From the NCBI GenBank assembly GCA_949283935.1, contig CASDUJ010000034.1, positions 1 to 57,884 of the forward strand: a stretch of 57,884 bases of DNA. Direction: 5' to 3'. This document shows positions 23,535 to 32,018 of the stretch, piece after piece. Source of the stretch: an uncultured bacterium (GTDB lineage: Bacteria; Cyanobacteriota; Vampirovibrionia; Gastranaerophilales; JAILCC01). Position 1 is the stretch's first letter. Each line of letters starts with the position of its first letter. Both the position numbers and the translations under genes were made by a program. Below the pieces are notes generated by a model, which ran no database searches, was not told the DNA's origin, and saw only the letters and a list, made by a program, of their open reading frames with translations.

Positions 23535-24376
23535 GCAAAAAACTGAAAATAAACAAAAGCTACGCCGCCAAGAACAAAGCAGTAATATGCAAAAATATTA
23601 AGAGAAAATTTATTAAGAAAAGCAATAAAATATTTTATACAAAAATAGCCAACAAAAGCAGAAATAAAAGTTCCTGTTAATATTGGGAGCCAACTGATAG
23701 AAGAAAAAACTTCAGGATTAGAAATCTCAGGAATATGGTAAATTACAGCCAGAAGAATTACAGGTATACTTAATAAAAATGAATATTTAGCTGCATTAGT
23801 TCTATCAATTCCCAAAGCTAAGGCAGCAGCAATAGTAGAACCAGAACGAGAAATACCTGGTATAGCAGCAAGTCCTTGAACTATACCAATGAAAATAGAT
23901 TTTTTCATATTTACCTGAGAATCTTTTTTTGCAAATTTGTTAGAAAAAAATTCAGCAAACAAAAGAACTGCCCCAGTAAAGATTAATGTTAATCCAATTA
24001 CCGCAGGTAACGTCACAAGTTTTTCACAAAAATCTTTGATAGGATAAACAACTAAACAGGTAAAAAAAGTACCCGACAAAATATAAACGGGCAAGATTGC
24101 TTCATAATTATCAAATTTCTTAATTTTAATCGCCAAAAAGAAAGCTTTTAATACAGAAATAATTTCTTTTCTAAAATAAATGCAAACTGCAACGAGAGTA
24201 CCAAGATGAAGCATTATATCAAAAAAGATTTCCTCATCACTTGCAACAGAAAAATCTTGTCCGGTAAACAATTTATAAATCGCACTAGCCAAGACAATAT
24301 GTCCGGAACTACTTACAGGCAAAAATTCTGTCAATCCTTGTATAAATCCCATAATTATCGTATGAAAATAATCCAT
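23531..24376 (-). CDS. uppP: Undecaprenyl-diphosphatase UppP (BacA)
   Basis: A 281-residue polytopic inner-membrane enzyme that recycles undecaprenyl pyrophosphate to the monophosphate carrier for peptidoglycan and surface polysaccharide. Both catalytic signatures are present: GFIQGLTEFLPVSSSGH near the N-terminus and GLAAIPGISRSGST at about residues 167-180. About seven to eight hydrophobic segments follow the usual pattern. It is the last gene of rimM-trmD-uppP, starting at the base next to the trmD stop. Length is typical for the family. Confidence 0.96.
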   Translation of the reverse strand: MDYFHTIIMGFIQGLTEFLPVSSSGHIVLASAIYKLFTGQDFSVASDEEIFFDIMLHLGTLVAVCIYFRKEIISVLKAFFLAIKIKKFDNYEAILPVYILSGTFFTCLVVYPIKDFCEKLVTLPAVIGLTLIFTGAVLLFAEFFSNKFAKKDSQVNMKKSIFIGIVQGLAAIPGISRSGSTIAAALALGIDRTNAAKYSFLLSIPVILLAVIYHIPEISNPEVFSSISWLPILTGTFISAFVGYFCIKYFIAFLNKFSLNIFAYYCFVLGGVAFVYFQFFA

Positions 24377-25117
24377 TTAATTCTCCTCTTTACTTAATTC
24401 ATTAATTAAAATTTTGTCTTGATTTGACAATTCTCTACTTAAAAATTTTTGAAACAAGTCAGCTCTACGTTCTTTTGTTCTTCTAATTTGTTCTTTTCGT
24501 CGCCAAAGAGCAATTTGCGAATGATTCCCTGACAATAAAACATCAGGTACTTTCATTCCTCTAAATTCATAAGGTTTAGTATATTGAGGATATTCAAGCA
24601 AATCATCACAAAAACTATCAAAATGAGCTGACTCAATTTTTCCTAATGTACCCTCAATATTTCTCGAAACACTGTCTATAATACACAATGCAGGCAATTC
24701 CCCTCCAGTTAAAACAAAATCACCAATTGAAACTTCTTCACAATTAATATTTTGCCTTATTCTTTCGTCAAACCCTTCATAATGTCCGCAAATTATCGTT
24801 ATCTCGTCAAACTTGGCAAATTCTAAAGACATTTGATGAGAAAAAGTCTTTCCTTGAGGTGTAAGCAAAAGTGTTTTAGAATTATCAGATTTCGTAATAG
24901 ATTCAAAAGCAGCAAAAAAAGGCTCACACATTAAAACCATTCCTGCTCCACCACCATAAGGAGTATCATCAACTTTTTTATGTTTTAGAGAAGAAAAATC
25001 TCTGGGATTAATCGTTTTTATTGTTATTATTCCAGAATCTTTAGCTCTTTTGATTATGCTAAAGTTACAATAATTTTCAATAAGCTCAGGAAACAATGTA
25101 ATAATATTAAAATGCAT
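24377..25117 (-). CDS. trmD: tRNA (guanine37-N1)-methyltransferase TrmD
   Basis: A 246-residue SPOUT-class dimeric enzyme that makes m1G37 next to the anticodon, needed to prevent frameshifting. Family marks are the opening MHFNIITLFPELI, DDTPYGGGAGMVL, the cofactor knot IICGHYEGFDERI followed by EVSIGDFVLTGGELP, and the C-terminal VPDVLLSGNH. Length is normal. The start is one base after the rimM stop, so translation is coupled. The rimM-trmD pairing is conserved across bacteria. Confidence 0.97.
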   Translation of the reverse strand: MHFNIITLFPELIENYCNFSIIKRAKDSGIITIKTINPRDFSSLKHKKVDDTPYGGGAGMVLMCEPFFAAFESITKSDNSKTLLLTPQGKTFSHQMSLEFAKFDEITIICGHYEGFDERIRQNINCEEVSIGDFVLTGGELPALCIIDSVSRNIEGTLGKIESAHFDSFCDDLLEYPQYTKPYEFRGMKVPDVLLSGNHSQIALWRRKEQIRRTKERRADLFQKFLSRELSNQDKILINELSKEEN

Positions 25118-25118
25118 A

Positions 25119-25634
25119 TTAGTCTATTAATCCTTCTATTGCGTTAATGTATATTTTATTATTTTTTAAATCTACTGTTGGAACTAATTCTTTCACAAAA
25201 GGAACGAAAAATTCTTTACCATCTACTTTTTTAATACATAACAAATCCGAAGCAGATTGTTTGTTAATACAAGAAATTTTTCCAAGAAAAACATCATTTA
25301 AATTATAGACATTTTTTCCGACAAGATCATCAACAAGAAATTCATCTTCTTCAAGATTTTTACGCAAATTTTCAATTGGAACAAATAATGTCTTGCCTTT
25401 GTACAACATTGTATCGTTTATAGAATTAATTTCTTCAAATTTAATTAATGCAATATTTTTGTGAAATCTTATTTTTGAAAGATTTAATTTCTGATATGAA
25501 TTTTCATTTTTTACAAAAAAACATTTTTCACACAAAAGTTGATGTTCTTTCCCTTTTGTATAACCAACTTTAACCTCACCATTTATACCGTGAAAATTAG
25601 TAATTTTTCCAATTGAAATATATTTTTCTTGCAT
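25119..25634 (-). CDS. rimM: Ribosome maturation factor RimM
   Basis: A 171-residue factor for 30S maturation that binds ribosomal protein S19 and acts on the head of the small subunit. The N-terminal barrel contains ISIGKITNFHGINGEVKVGY, and the C-terminal PRC-type barrel has LVGKNVYN and a FVPFVKELVPTVDL segment. I choose the ATG at 25634 because GGAGAG lies seven bases before it; an upstream in-frame start lacks support. The Shine-Dalgarno is within the 3' arm of a perfect hairpin, which may control expression. It heads the rimM-trmD-uppP operon. Confidence 0.95.
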   Translation of the reverse strand: MQEKYISIGKITNFHGINGEVKVGYTKGKEHQLLCEKCFFVKNENSYQKLNLSKIRFHKNIALIKFEEINSINDTMLYKGKTLFVPIENLRKNLEEDEFLVDDLVGKNVYNLNDVFLGKISCINKQSASDLLCIKKVDGKEFFVPFVKELVPTVDLKNNKIYINAIEGLID

Positions 25635-25635
25635 C

Positions 25636-25672
25636 AAAAAACTCTCCTTTGATAATTTTATCAAAAGAGAGT
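25636..25672 (-). promoter_or_regulatory. Fifteen-pair hairpin with T-run overlapping the rimM ribosome-binding site
   Basis: Minus-strand ACTCTCTTTTGATAA pairs with TTATCAAAGGAGAGT, 15 pairs with one G-T and a 2-base loop, followed by TTTTT and the rimM start. It looks like an intrinsic terminator for the upstream ferritin transcript, but its 3' arm contains the GGAGAG used by rimM. It could act as attenuator or as a translation switch. Confidence 0.75.
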
Positions 25673-25703
25673 TTAAAATACAAAAACAGATTTTTTAAAA
25701 AAA

Positions 25704-26210
25704 TTATTCTGCGAGCGGGGTATAAACTCTTGCAGCAAGTTCTTTGTCAAGAGTTAACATTGCATTTTTATCATCACCAACAAATTGAAGTTTTCTTACA
25801 ATTTCTTCAGCATTTGCTTCTTCTTCAATTTGTTCGCTAACGTACCAATTAAGGAAAGACATAGAAGCGAAATCTTTTTCTTCTACAGCAATTTCCATCA
25901 AATGGTTAATACTACTTGTAATAAATTGCTCATGTTTTAATGTAGCATCAAAAACATTTGAAAGATTAACCCATTCTGCATCAGGTTGTTCTACAGTAGC
26001 CAAAGATGCATTTCCACCTCTTTCCAAAATGAAATCAAATAATTTCATTGCATGATCTAATTCTTCTTTCGCTTGAATTCTCAACCAATTTGCAAATCCT
26101 AAAAATCCAATAGAATTACAATAAGCTGACATAGAAAGATACAAATAAGAAGAATACAATTCCTTATTTATTTGACCATTTAATTCAGCTTCCATTTTTT
26201 TAGTTAACAT
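25704..26210 (-). CDS. ftnA: Non-haem ferritin
   Basis: A 168-residue four-helix protein that stores iron as a mineral in a 24-subunit shell and has ferroxidase activity. The sequence begins MLTKKMEAELNGQINKELYS, with the iron-binding Glu of helix A, KEELDHAMKLFDFI with the Glu/His of helix B, and later KHEQFIT and EQIEEE segments of the ferroxidase site. There is no haem-ligand Met typical of bacterioferritin. The start at 26210 has GGAGATAACT before it and lies inside the end of the superoxide reductase gene (11-base overlap). The pairing suits anaerobic oxidative defence: SOR removes superoxide and ferritin holds the iron. Confidence 0.94.
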   Translation of the reverse strand: MLTKKMEAELNGQINKELYSSYLYLSMSAYCNSIGFLGFANWLRIQAKEELDHAMKLFDFILERGGNASLATVEQPDAEWVNLSNVFDATLKHEQFITSSINHLMEIAVEEKDFASMSFLNWYVSEQIEEEANAEEIVRKLQFVGDDKNAMLTLDKELAARVYTPLAE

Positions 26211-26595
26211 AGTTATCTCCTTTCCATAACCCATGTAAATTACAGTATTCACGAGCATGCTTTAAACCATCCTTCAATTTTATCAAAAATTCTGGTTTTT
26301 CATTAGGTTCTAAATATTTTCTTAATATTCGATCATTCGCAAAAACTTCAATAAATTGAACGTGATGTTCTGGAGACATTGGATGAGGAGTCGAGCCAAC
26401 TTTAACAATTGTTTCCCCTGTTTCTAATTTTTCGAAAACAGGCACATGTTTTTCTCCTGAATTTTCATTTTTAGTTTTTTCTTCTTGTAAAGTCATAGGT
26501 TTGCCACAACAAACTAAAGTACCTTCACCTGCAAAAAGAACTTCTACAAGATTACCGCAAACATCACATTTATACACTTCAAATTGTTTTGTCAT
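26200..26595 (-). CDS. dfx: Desulfoferrodoxin (superoxide reductase, 2Fe type)
   Basis: A 131-residue protein that reduces superoxide to peroxide without making oxygen. Residues 10-30 hold the desulforedoxin-type Fe centre (CDVC then CC at 29-30). The catalytic centre II ligands follow: KHVPV, PHPMSPEHHVQFIEV and the C-terminal REYCNLHGLW motif. The Glu-Lys next to the first His is present. Start 26595 follows AAGGGGAA. It overlaps ferritin by 11 bases. Superoxide reductase is typical of anaerobes and microaerophiles, which agrees with an anaerobic gut organism. Confidence 0.95.
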   Translation of the reverse strand: MTKQFEVYKCDVCGNLVEVLFAGEGTLVCCGKPMTLQEEKTKNENSGEKHVPVFEKLETGETIVKVGSTPHPMSPEHHVQFIEVFANDRILRKYLEPNEKPEFLIKLKDGLKHAREYCNLHGLWKGDNYVN

Positions 26596-26624
26596 AATAT
26601 TCCCCTTCAAAAATAAGCATGAAA

Positions 26625-26653
26625 ATTTTAATACTTACAAAAAAATCCAACAA
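26625..26653 (-). promoter_or_regulatory. Candidate promoter of the superoxide reductase/ferritin unit
   Basis: On the minus strand TTGTTG (26648-26653), 17-base spacer, TAAAAT (26625-26630), about 30 bases upstream of the start codon. Confidence 0.45.
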
Positions 26654-26672
26654 TAGACAATAGAACTATTAT

Positions 26673-27437
26673 TTAATTTAATTGTTTTTTAGCTTCAGTC
26701 CACAATTTATCAAATTCTTCTAAAGAATTATCTTCAATGTTTTTTGGGGAAATTTCTTCCATTTTTCTAAAACGTTTCATAAACTTTTTGTTTGCATTTA
26801 ATAGAGCAATTTCAGGATTAATTTTGTACCATCTTGCCAAATTCACAACAGCAAACAAAATATCACCCATTTCTTCTTCCAAATGTGTTTTGTTATTTTC
26901 TTCTACAGCATCTTTAAATTCTTGAAATTCACTATAAATACACTCGTATAAACTATTAACATCAGGCCATTCAAATCCTACTTTTACAGCTTTTTTACTT
27001 ATTTTGTAAGCAGCAAAAAGAGCAGGAAGCGAAGCACTAATTCCATCCATTGCTGATTTTCTATGTGGTTTTTCTTCTTTTTTCAGTTTTTCCCAATTAT
27101 CTAAAATATCTTGAGTAGAAGTAACTTTAACATTTCCAAAAACATGTGGATGTCTATGAATTAATTTTTTTGAAATTCCTTTAGCTACATCATTAATATC
27201 AAAAGCACCATTTTCTTTAGCTATTTGCGAATGTAAAACAACTTGAAGCAAAACATCACCTAATTCCTCCTGAAGATGCACCATATCATTTGCATCAATT
27301 GCATCAAGTACTTCATAAGTTTCTTCAATAAAATTTTGCTTTAACGATTTATGTGTTTGTTCTCTATCCCATTTGCAACCATCAGGTGAACGTAATTTTG
27401 AAATTATATTAATTAACTCATCTAAATTTTCATTCAT
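26673..27437 (-). CDS. mazG: Nucleoside triphosphate pyrophosphohydrolase MazG
   Basis: A 254-residue house-cleaning enzyme that hydrolyses non-canonical or damaged NTPs to NMP and pyrophosphate. Two tandem MazG domains are visible: the first with LRSPDGCKWDREQTHKSL and EETYEVLDAI plus LQEELGDVLLQVVLHS, the second with KVGFEWPD and HLEEEMGDILFAVVNLARW. The EExxE-type magnesium sites are intact in both. Length and two-domain layout are as in E. coli MazG. It is divergent from the M49-like peptidase; no MazEF toxin system is here. Confidence 0.95.
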   Translation of the reverse strand: MNENLDELINIISKLRSPDGCKWDREQTHKSLKQNFIEETYEVLDAIDANDMVHLQEELGDVLLQVVLHSQIAKENGAFDINDVAKGISKKLIHRHPHVFGNVKVTSTQDILDNWEKLKKEEKPHRKSAMDGISASLPALFAAYKISKKAVKVGFEWPDVNSLYECIYSEFQEFKDAVEENNKTHLEEEMGDILFAVVNLARWYKINPEIALLNANKKFMKRFRKMEEISPKNIEDNSLEEFDKLWTEAKKQLN

Positions 27438-27492
27438 TTGGCAATTTTTTTCCTTTACTTGTATTATAAATGTTAACGCAAAGGAAAAATTT

Positions 27493-29364
27493 ATGGAATA
27501 TAATGTTACAATAAAGAATATAAATAATTACAATTACGACAAAAAACTATCTCGAAATTCTTTATCTAAAACAAAAACAAACAATTTTAAAAGTGGTGAA
27601 ATTAATGGAAGTACTTGGAGCGATTATATGAAACATTCAATTAATAACCAACTACAATGTAATTTAACTGTAGAAAAAGCAAACAAAATTTTGACAGAAG
27701 AAACAAGAGAAATACAATTTAATCCTACATCTCAATATAATTCTTTAGCTGAAGGAGACAAAATTGCATTAGCACATTTAGTAAAAGCAGGAAAAATTTT
27801 AAATGATGTTTTTGTAAAACAAGAACACGAAAGAGGATTTGAATTTAGAGATGAACTGAAAAGAAAATCTGATTTAGGTGATATTCAAGCACAAAAAACT
27901 TATGAATTATACAAAATATTTAATGGAATAGAAGATGAAAGAAAAGAACGCACATATTTGTTTAAAAATATAAAGCTTGCAGATGGAAGAAACCTTTACC
28001 CTAAAGATATTAAACCAAAAGAACTAATTGATTTTTTAAAAGCAAATCCTCACAAAATAGAAGAAATACTTTCAAATAATACTGTTGTGAAAAGAATAAA
28101 TAATAGTTTTGAGGGAATTCCCTATCAAATAGAATACAAAAAAGAATACGAAGCTGCAGCAAAAGAATTACTTGAAGCAGCCAAAACATCAACTAACAAA
28201 GAATTCAATGAATATTTACATTTACAAGCTAAAGCTATGCTTAGTACCGATCCTGAAGATGCTTACAAAGCTGATGTAGCTTGGATAAAGCTAGCAGATA
28301 CCCCATTAGAATTTACAATTACAAGAGAATGTTATGATGATAAATTTACAGGCAAAATTTTAGAGGACAAAGAACTTTCCCAAATAATTTCCGAAAAAGG
28401 TTTAGATGCTAATTCCAAAGATATGATTGGAATTAGAGTAGGCATTGTTGACAGAAAAGCAAGCAAAGAACTTGCTGATTACAAAAACCACATGAAAAAT
28501 TTCTCTAAATTTTTGCCTTTTGCCAACACATATGAACAATCTGTAGATAAAATTGATCCTGCAATAGGAAGTAAACAAACTTTAGTAGATGTTGATTTAG
28601 TTTATATGGGAGGAGAAAGCGGAGCTTCAAGGCCTGGAGCAGTTTTGGCGCAAAATTTACCAAATTCTGACAAACTTGCAGCTAAACGCGGAGCAGGAAA
28701 TAGAAATGTTTTCCACAAAGATATGCGAAAAAGTTTTGACCCAGAAATTCGAAAAAGATTTTTAAACGAACTTATAGATGAAAATCAACGACATTTGTAT
28801 TCTGATGAAGCTGACCATTTATTTACAATTGGGCATGAACTTACACACTCTTTAGGCCCAATGAAAACGGCTCAAGGACTAGATAAAAAAACTTCCTTAG
28901 GAGATTGGGGAGATGCAGTAGAAGAAGCTAAAGCTGATTTAGGTTCAATTCTTATGGCAGATTATTTTGTAAAAATAGGCAAATACAGCCCTAAACAAAT
29001 GGACGAAATAATGCTTACTTGGGCAGCCGGTTTACTCTCACAAGAACCTCCTTCTAAATCTCAAGCGCATGGAGTTAGACGTGTGGCCCAATATAATTAC
29101 ATGAGAGGCTGCGGAGCAATAACTTTTGATGTAGGTGGTAAATTAAAAATAAACCCTGAAAAATTTGTTGTAGCAGCAAATTCAATGCTAACAGAAATTA
29201 TTAAACTTCAATTAAATGGCGATGTAAATTCTGCGGATGAATTTTTCAATAAATGGTTTGTTTGGACAGCTGAACAAGAATATGCATCTAAGATTTTAAA
29301 ATCAATGAAACCTAAAATATACAAAAAATTTAACCCAATTCTTGCAGACAAAATTACACAATAA
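27493..29364 (+). CDS. M49 (dipeptidyl-peptidase III)-like zinc metallopeptidase
   Basis: A 623-residue protein without a signal peptide. The zinc motif HELTHSLGP lies at residues 448-456, and the second motif EEAKADLGSIL starts near residue 477, which supplies the third ligand; both resemble the M49/DPP III family of bacteria, where the classical HExxH replaces the eukaryotic HExxxH. Upstream, the SGASRPGAVLAQNLPN segment also fits that family. The N-terminal 110 residues look like a separate region rich in Asn/Lys. The start at 27493 follows AAGGA with a 7-base spacer. It probably trims peptides in the cytosol; substrate unknown. It is convergent with ffh. Confidence 0.7.
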   Translation: MEYNVTIKNINNYNYDKKLSRNSLSKTKTNNFKSGEINGSTWSDYMKHSINNQLQCNLTVEKANKILTEETREIQFNPTSQYNSLAEGDKIALAHLVKAGKILNDVFVKQEHERGFEFRDELKRKSDLGDIQAQKTYELYKIFNGIEDERKERTYLFKNIKLADGRNLYPKDIKPKELIDFLKANPHKIEEILSNNTVVKRINNSFEGIPYQIEYKKEYEAAAKELLEAAKTSTNKEFNEYLHLQAKAMLSTDPEDAYKADVAWIKLADTPLEFTITRECYDDKFTGKILEDKELSQIISEKGLDANSKDMIGIRVGIVDRKASKELADYKNHMKNFSKFLPFANTYEQSVDKIDPAIGSKQTLVDVDLVYMGGESGASRPGAVLAQNLPNSDKLAAKRGAGNRNVFHKDMRKSFDPEIRKRFLNELIDENQRHLYSDEADHLFTIGHELTHSLGPMKTAQGLDKKTSLGDWGDAVEEAKADLGSILMADYFVKIGKYSPKQMDEIMLTWAAGLLSQEPPSKSQAHGVRRVAQYNYMRGCGAITFDVGGKLKINPEKFVVAANSMLTEIIKLQLNGDVNSADEFFNKWFVWTAEQEYASKILKSMKPKIYKKFNPILADKITQ

Positions 29365-29395
29365 CATTAATTTTTTCAAAATACCAATATAATAT

Positions 29396-30781
29396 TTACC
29401 TTCTTCTTTTTTTTGAGCTATGTTGTCTGTACATATTTCTCATCATATTTCTTGTTGCAATTGGATTTTTTTTCATATTAGCAGTCATTTTAGACATACC
29501 TTGCATCATTTGGCGCATCATTTCAAATTGTTTTAAAAATGCAGAGACTTCTTCTGGGGCAATTCCAGAACCTTTTGCTATACGTTGTTTACGACTTATA
29601 TTAATTATTTCAGGTTTACGTCTTTCATTTGGTGTCATACTTCTTATACAAGCTTCTATTTTATGCATTTGTTTTTCACCTTGATTAGCAATCAAGTCTT
29701 TTGTGCTTTTATCTATTCCCGGAATTGGCAACATATTTAAAATTTGTCCAAAAGAACCCAGCATTTTTATTTGTTTTTGTAAACTTAAAAAATCTTCAAG
29801 CGTAAATTCTTTTTTTCTCATCTTTTTTTCAAGTTCTTTAGCTTGTTTTTCGTCAAAATTTTCTTGAGCTTTTTCAACAAGAGAAACAATATCTCCCATA
29901 CCCAAAATTCTTTGGGTCATTCTTTCTGGGTAAAAAACATCAAGTGCGTCTATTTTTTCGCCAACACCTATGAATTTTATTGGTTTTTGAGTTGAATAAA
30001 CCACGCTTAATGCGGCTCCGCCACGAGAATCACCATCTAATTTTGTTAAAACCATTCCTGTAATATTAAGTTGTTCATCAAACATTTGGGCCACATTAAC
30101 TGCTTCCTGACCTATCATAGAATCGATTACCAGAAGTTTTTCAGATGGTTTAAATGTTCTGTCAATCAACAATAATTCCGCCATCATTTGAGTATCAATC
30201 TGCAGTCTTCCTGCAGTATCAATAATTAATACATCAAAACCATTGTTGTAAGCATACTGAACAGCTTCTTCTACAATTTGAACAACATTTGTAAGACCAT
30301 CTTTTGAATATACTTCTATACCAGTTTGCTTTCCTAGCGTTTGTAATTGAGTAATTGCTGCAGGTCTATATACATCGCAAGCAACCAGCAAAGGATTCTT
30401 GCCATCTTTTCTTAATTTTATCGCAAGTTTTGCAGCGCTAGTAGTTTTGCCAGAACCTTGCAATCCCAGCATCATAACCATCGCAGGTTTTCCAAATAAA
30501 TTTATTGGTTTATTTTCTCCGCCTAAAATTTGAACCATTTCATCATTTACTATTTTTACTAATTGTTGAGATGGAGAAATACTTTTTAAAACTTCTTGCC
30601 CTTCAGCTTTTTCTCTTACATTTGCAATAAAAGATTTAACAACTTTCAAACTTACATCCGCTTCCAAAAAAGCGCGTCTAATTTCACGAAAAGCTTCTTG
30701 CATATTTTCATCAGTAAGTTTTGATTGTCCGCTCGTAGTTCTAATTATATTTTGCAATCTGTCAGATAATGATTCAAACAT
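29396..30781 (-). CDS. ffh: Signal recognition particle protein Ffh
   Basis: A 461-residue GTPase that binds 4.5S RNA and signal sequences and delivers ribosomes to FtsY at the membrane. It shows the N domain, then the G domain with GLQGSGKTTSAAKLA (G1), DVYRPAA, DTAGRLQ (G3), TKLDGDSRGG (G4/G5 region) and GVGEKIDALD. The C-terminal M domain is Met-rich (MMRQMMQGMSKM, NMMRNMYR) with a basic tail. Length is typical. It lies downstream of aspS-nusB-ftsY in the same direction, with a 142-base gap. Confidence 0.97.
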   Translation of the reverse strand: MFESLSDRLQNIIRTTSGQSKLTDENMQEAFREIRRAFLEADVSLKVVKSFIANVREKAEGQEVLKSISPSQQLVKIVNDEMVQILGGENKPINLFGKPAMVMMLGLQGSGKTTSAAKLAIKLRKDGKNPLLVACDVYRPAAITQLQTLGKQTGIEVYSKDGLTNVVQIVEEAVQYAYNNGFDVLIIDTAGRLQIDTQMMAELLLIDRTFKPSEKLLVIDSMIGQEAVNVAQMFDEQLNITGMVLTKLDGDSRGGAALSVVYSTQKPIKFIGVGEKIDALDVFYPERMTQRILGMGDIVSLVEKAQENFDEKQAKELEKKMRKKEFTLEDFLSLQKQIKMLGSFGQILNMLPIPGIDKSTKDLIANQGEKQMHKIEACIRSMTPNERRKPEIINISRKQRIAKGSGIAPEEVSAFLKQFEMMRQMMQGMSKMTANMKKNPIATRNMMRNMYRQHSSKKRRR

Positions 30782-30898
30782 TTTTACTCCTACATGTTTT
30801 TAGTTATATTTCTATTTATAGCACAAATATAGACTAAAACTTTAGAAAAAAGATTTACAAAATGACATTTTACCTTAAAAAAAATCCACCGAAATATT

Positions 30899-30916
30899 TT
30901 GGTTAACTCTAACCAA
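30899..30916 (-). terminator. Weak hairpin between ftsY and ffh
   Basis: TTGGTTA / TAACCAA stem with a 4-base loop right after the ftsY stop; a run of eight T (minus strand, about 30878-30885) lies 13 or more bases further on. It may be a partial terminator or attenuator before ffh. Confidence 0.35.
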
Positions 30917-30923
30917 GATTATT

Positions 30924-32015
30924 CTAAAACAAAGCTTCAATAAATTCTTTGGAAGAAAATTCTCGCAAATCTTCTAATTTTTCTCCAACTCCTACCAATT
31001 TTACAGGAATTTTTAATTCTTTTGCAATAGCTACAATGATAGCTCCTTTAGAAGTTCCATCTAATTTGGTTAATGCAACAGAAGTTAAATCAACGCATTC
31101 CGCAAAAACTTCTGCTTGTTTTAAGGCATTTTGACCTGTAGTTGCATCAATTACCAGCATACTTTCTGACAAATTTCCAGCAGCCTCTTTGTCAATAACA
31201 CGTTTAATTTTTTTCAATTCTTCCATTAAATTAAATTTATTTTGCACTCTTCCAGCCGTGTCAATTAAAAGAATATCATATTGATCCATCTGAGCTCTTT
31301 TAATTGCATCGAACACTACAGATGCAGGATCTGCTCCGTCATTTCTCACGATATCTGCACCAGCACGCTTCGACCAAATATCAAGTTGTTCTTCTGCAGC
31401 TGCTCTAAAAGTATCCGCAGCAGCAATTAAAACTTTCTTCCCAATATTTTTAAAATTATAAGCCAATTTTCCTATTAAAGTAGTTTTTCCTGCTCCGTTG
31501 ACTCCAGTTATCAAAAAGATATTCAGTCCATTTTTAAGATTTAAAATGGAAGAAGGTGCCAGCTCTAAAATTTCTAAAAACTGCTTTTTTAAAAAATCTC
31601 TTAGATTTTCTTTCGTTAATAAATTTTTGTTTTTCCTCAAATTATCTATAATGAAAGCAGAAGTCTCTACCCCTAAATCTGCTTTAATTAGAGTTTCTTC
31701 CATCTCGTCTAAAATATCATCATCAATTTTTTCATTATTTTTAAAAAGATTTAAAAAATTTTCAACAAGATTTTGCCCTGTTTTTTCAATAGTTTCTTCC
31801 AAATTTGACTCTTGTGCGTAATTTGTATCAAATTCATTTGTCTGTATGTCAGCAAAAATTTCTCCATTTGGAATTTCATCTTGATCAATTTGTGATTTAT
31901 TATGTTCTTCTTGATATAATTTTTTTTCAATAAATTCACTAGATAAATTCTCAGGAATATTCTTTTCTTTATCTTCTTCTTTGGGTTTTAGTATTTTCTT
32001 AAAAAAATGAAACAT
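30924..32015 (-). CDS. ftsY: Signal recognition particle receptor FtsY
   Basis: A 363-residue GTPase, the membrane partner of Ffh. An acidic N-terminal A region (about residues 10-75) gives way to the N domain and then G motifs GVNGAGKTTLIGKLA, DTFRAAAEEQL, DTAGRVQ, TKLDGTSKGG and GVGEKLEDL. The ending is normal. Start is three bases after the nusB stop. It sits in the order aspS-nusB-ftsY, upstream of ffh, so both halves of the targeting GTPase pair are made near each other. Confidence 0.97.
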   Translation of the reverse strand: MFHFFKKILKPKEEDKEKNIPENLSSEFIEKKLYQEEHNKSQIDQDEIPNGEIFADIQTNEFDTNYAQESNLEETIEKTGQNLVENFLNLFKNNEKIDDDILDEMEETLIKADLGVETSAFIIDNLRKNKNLLTKENLRDFLKKQFLEILELAPSSILNLKNGLNIFLITGVNGAGKTTLIGKLAYNFKNIGKKVLIAAADTFRAAAEEQLDIWSKRAGADIVRNDGADPASVVFDAIKRAQMDQYDILLIDTAGRVQNKFNLMEELKKIKRVIDKEAAGNLSESMLVIDATTGQNALKQAEVFAECVDLTSVALTKLDGTSKGAIIVAIAKELKIPVKLVGVGEKLEDLREFSSKEFIEALF

Positions 32016-32018
32016 AAT

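Noticed and set aside
27373-27492. Upstream in-frame extension of the M49-like gene
   Set aside because: It overlaps the coding start of mazG on the opposite strand and reads as low-quality sequence; AAGGA precedes 27493.
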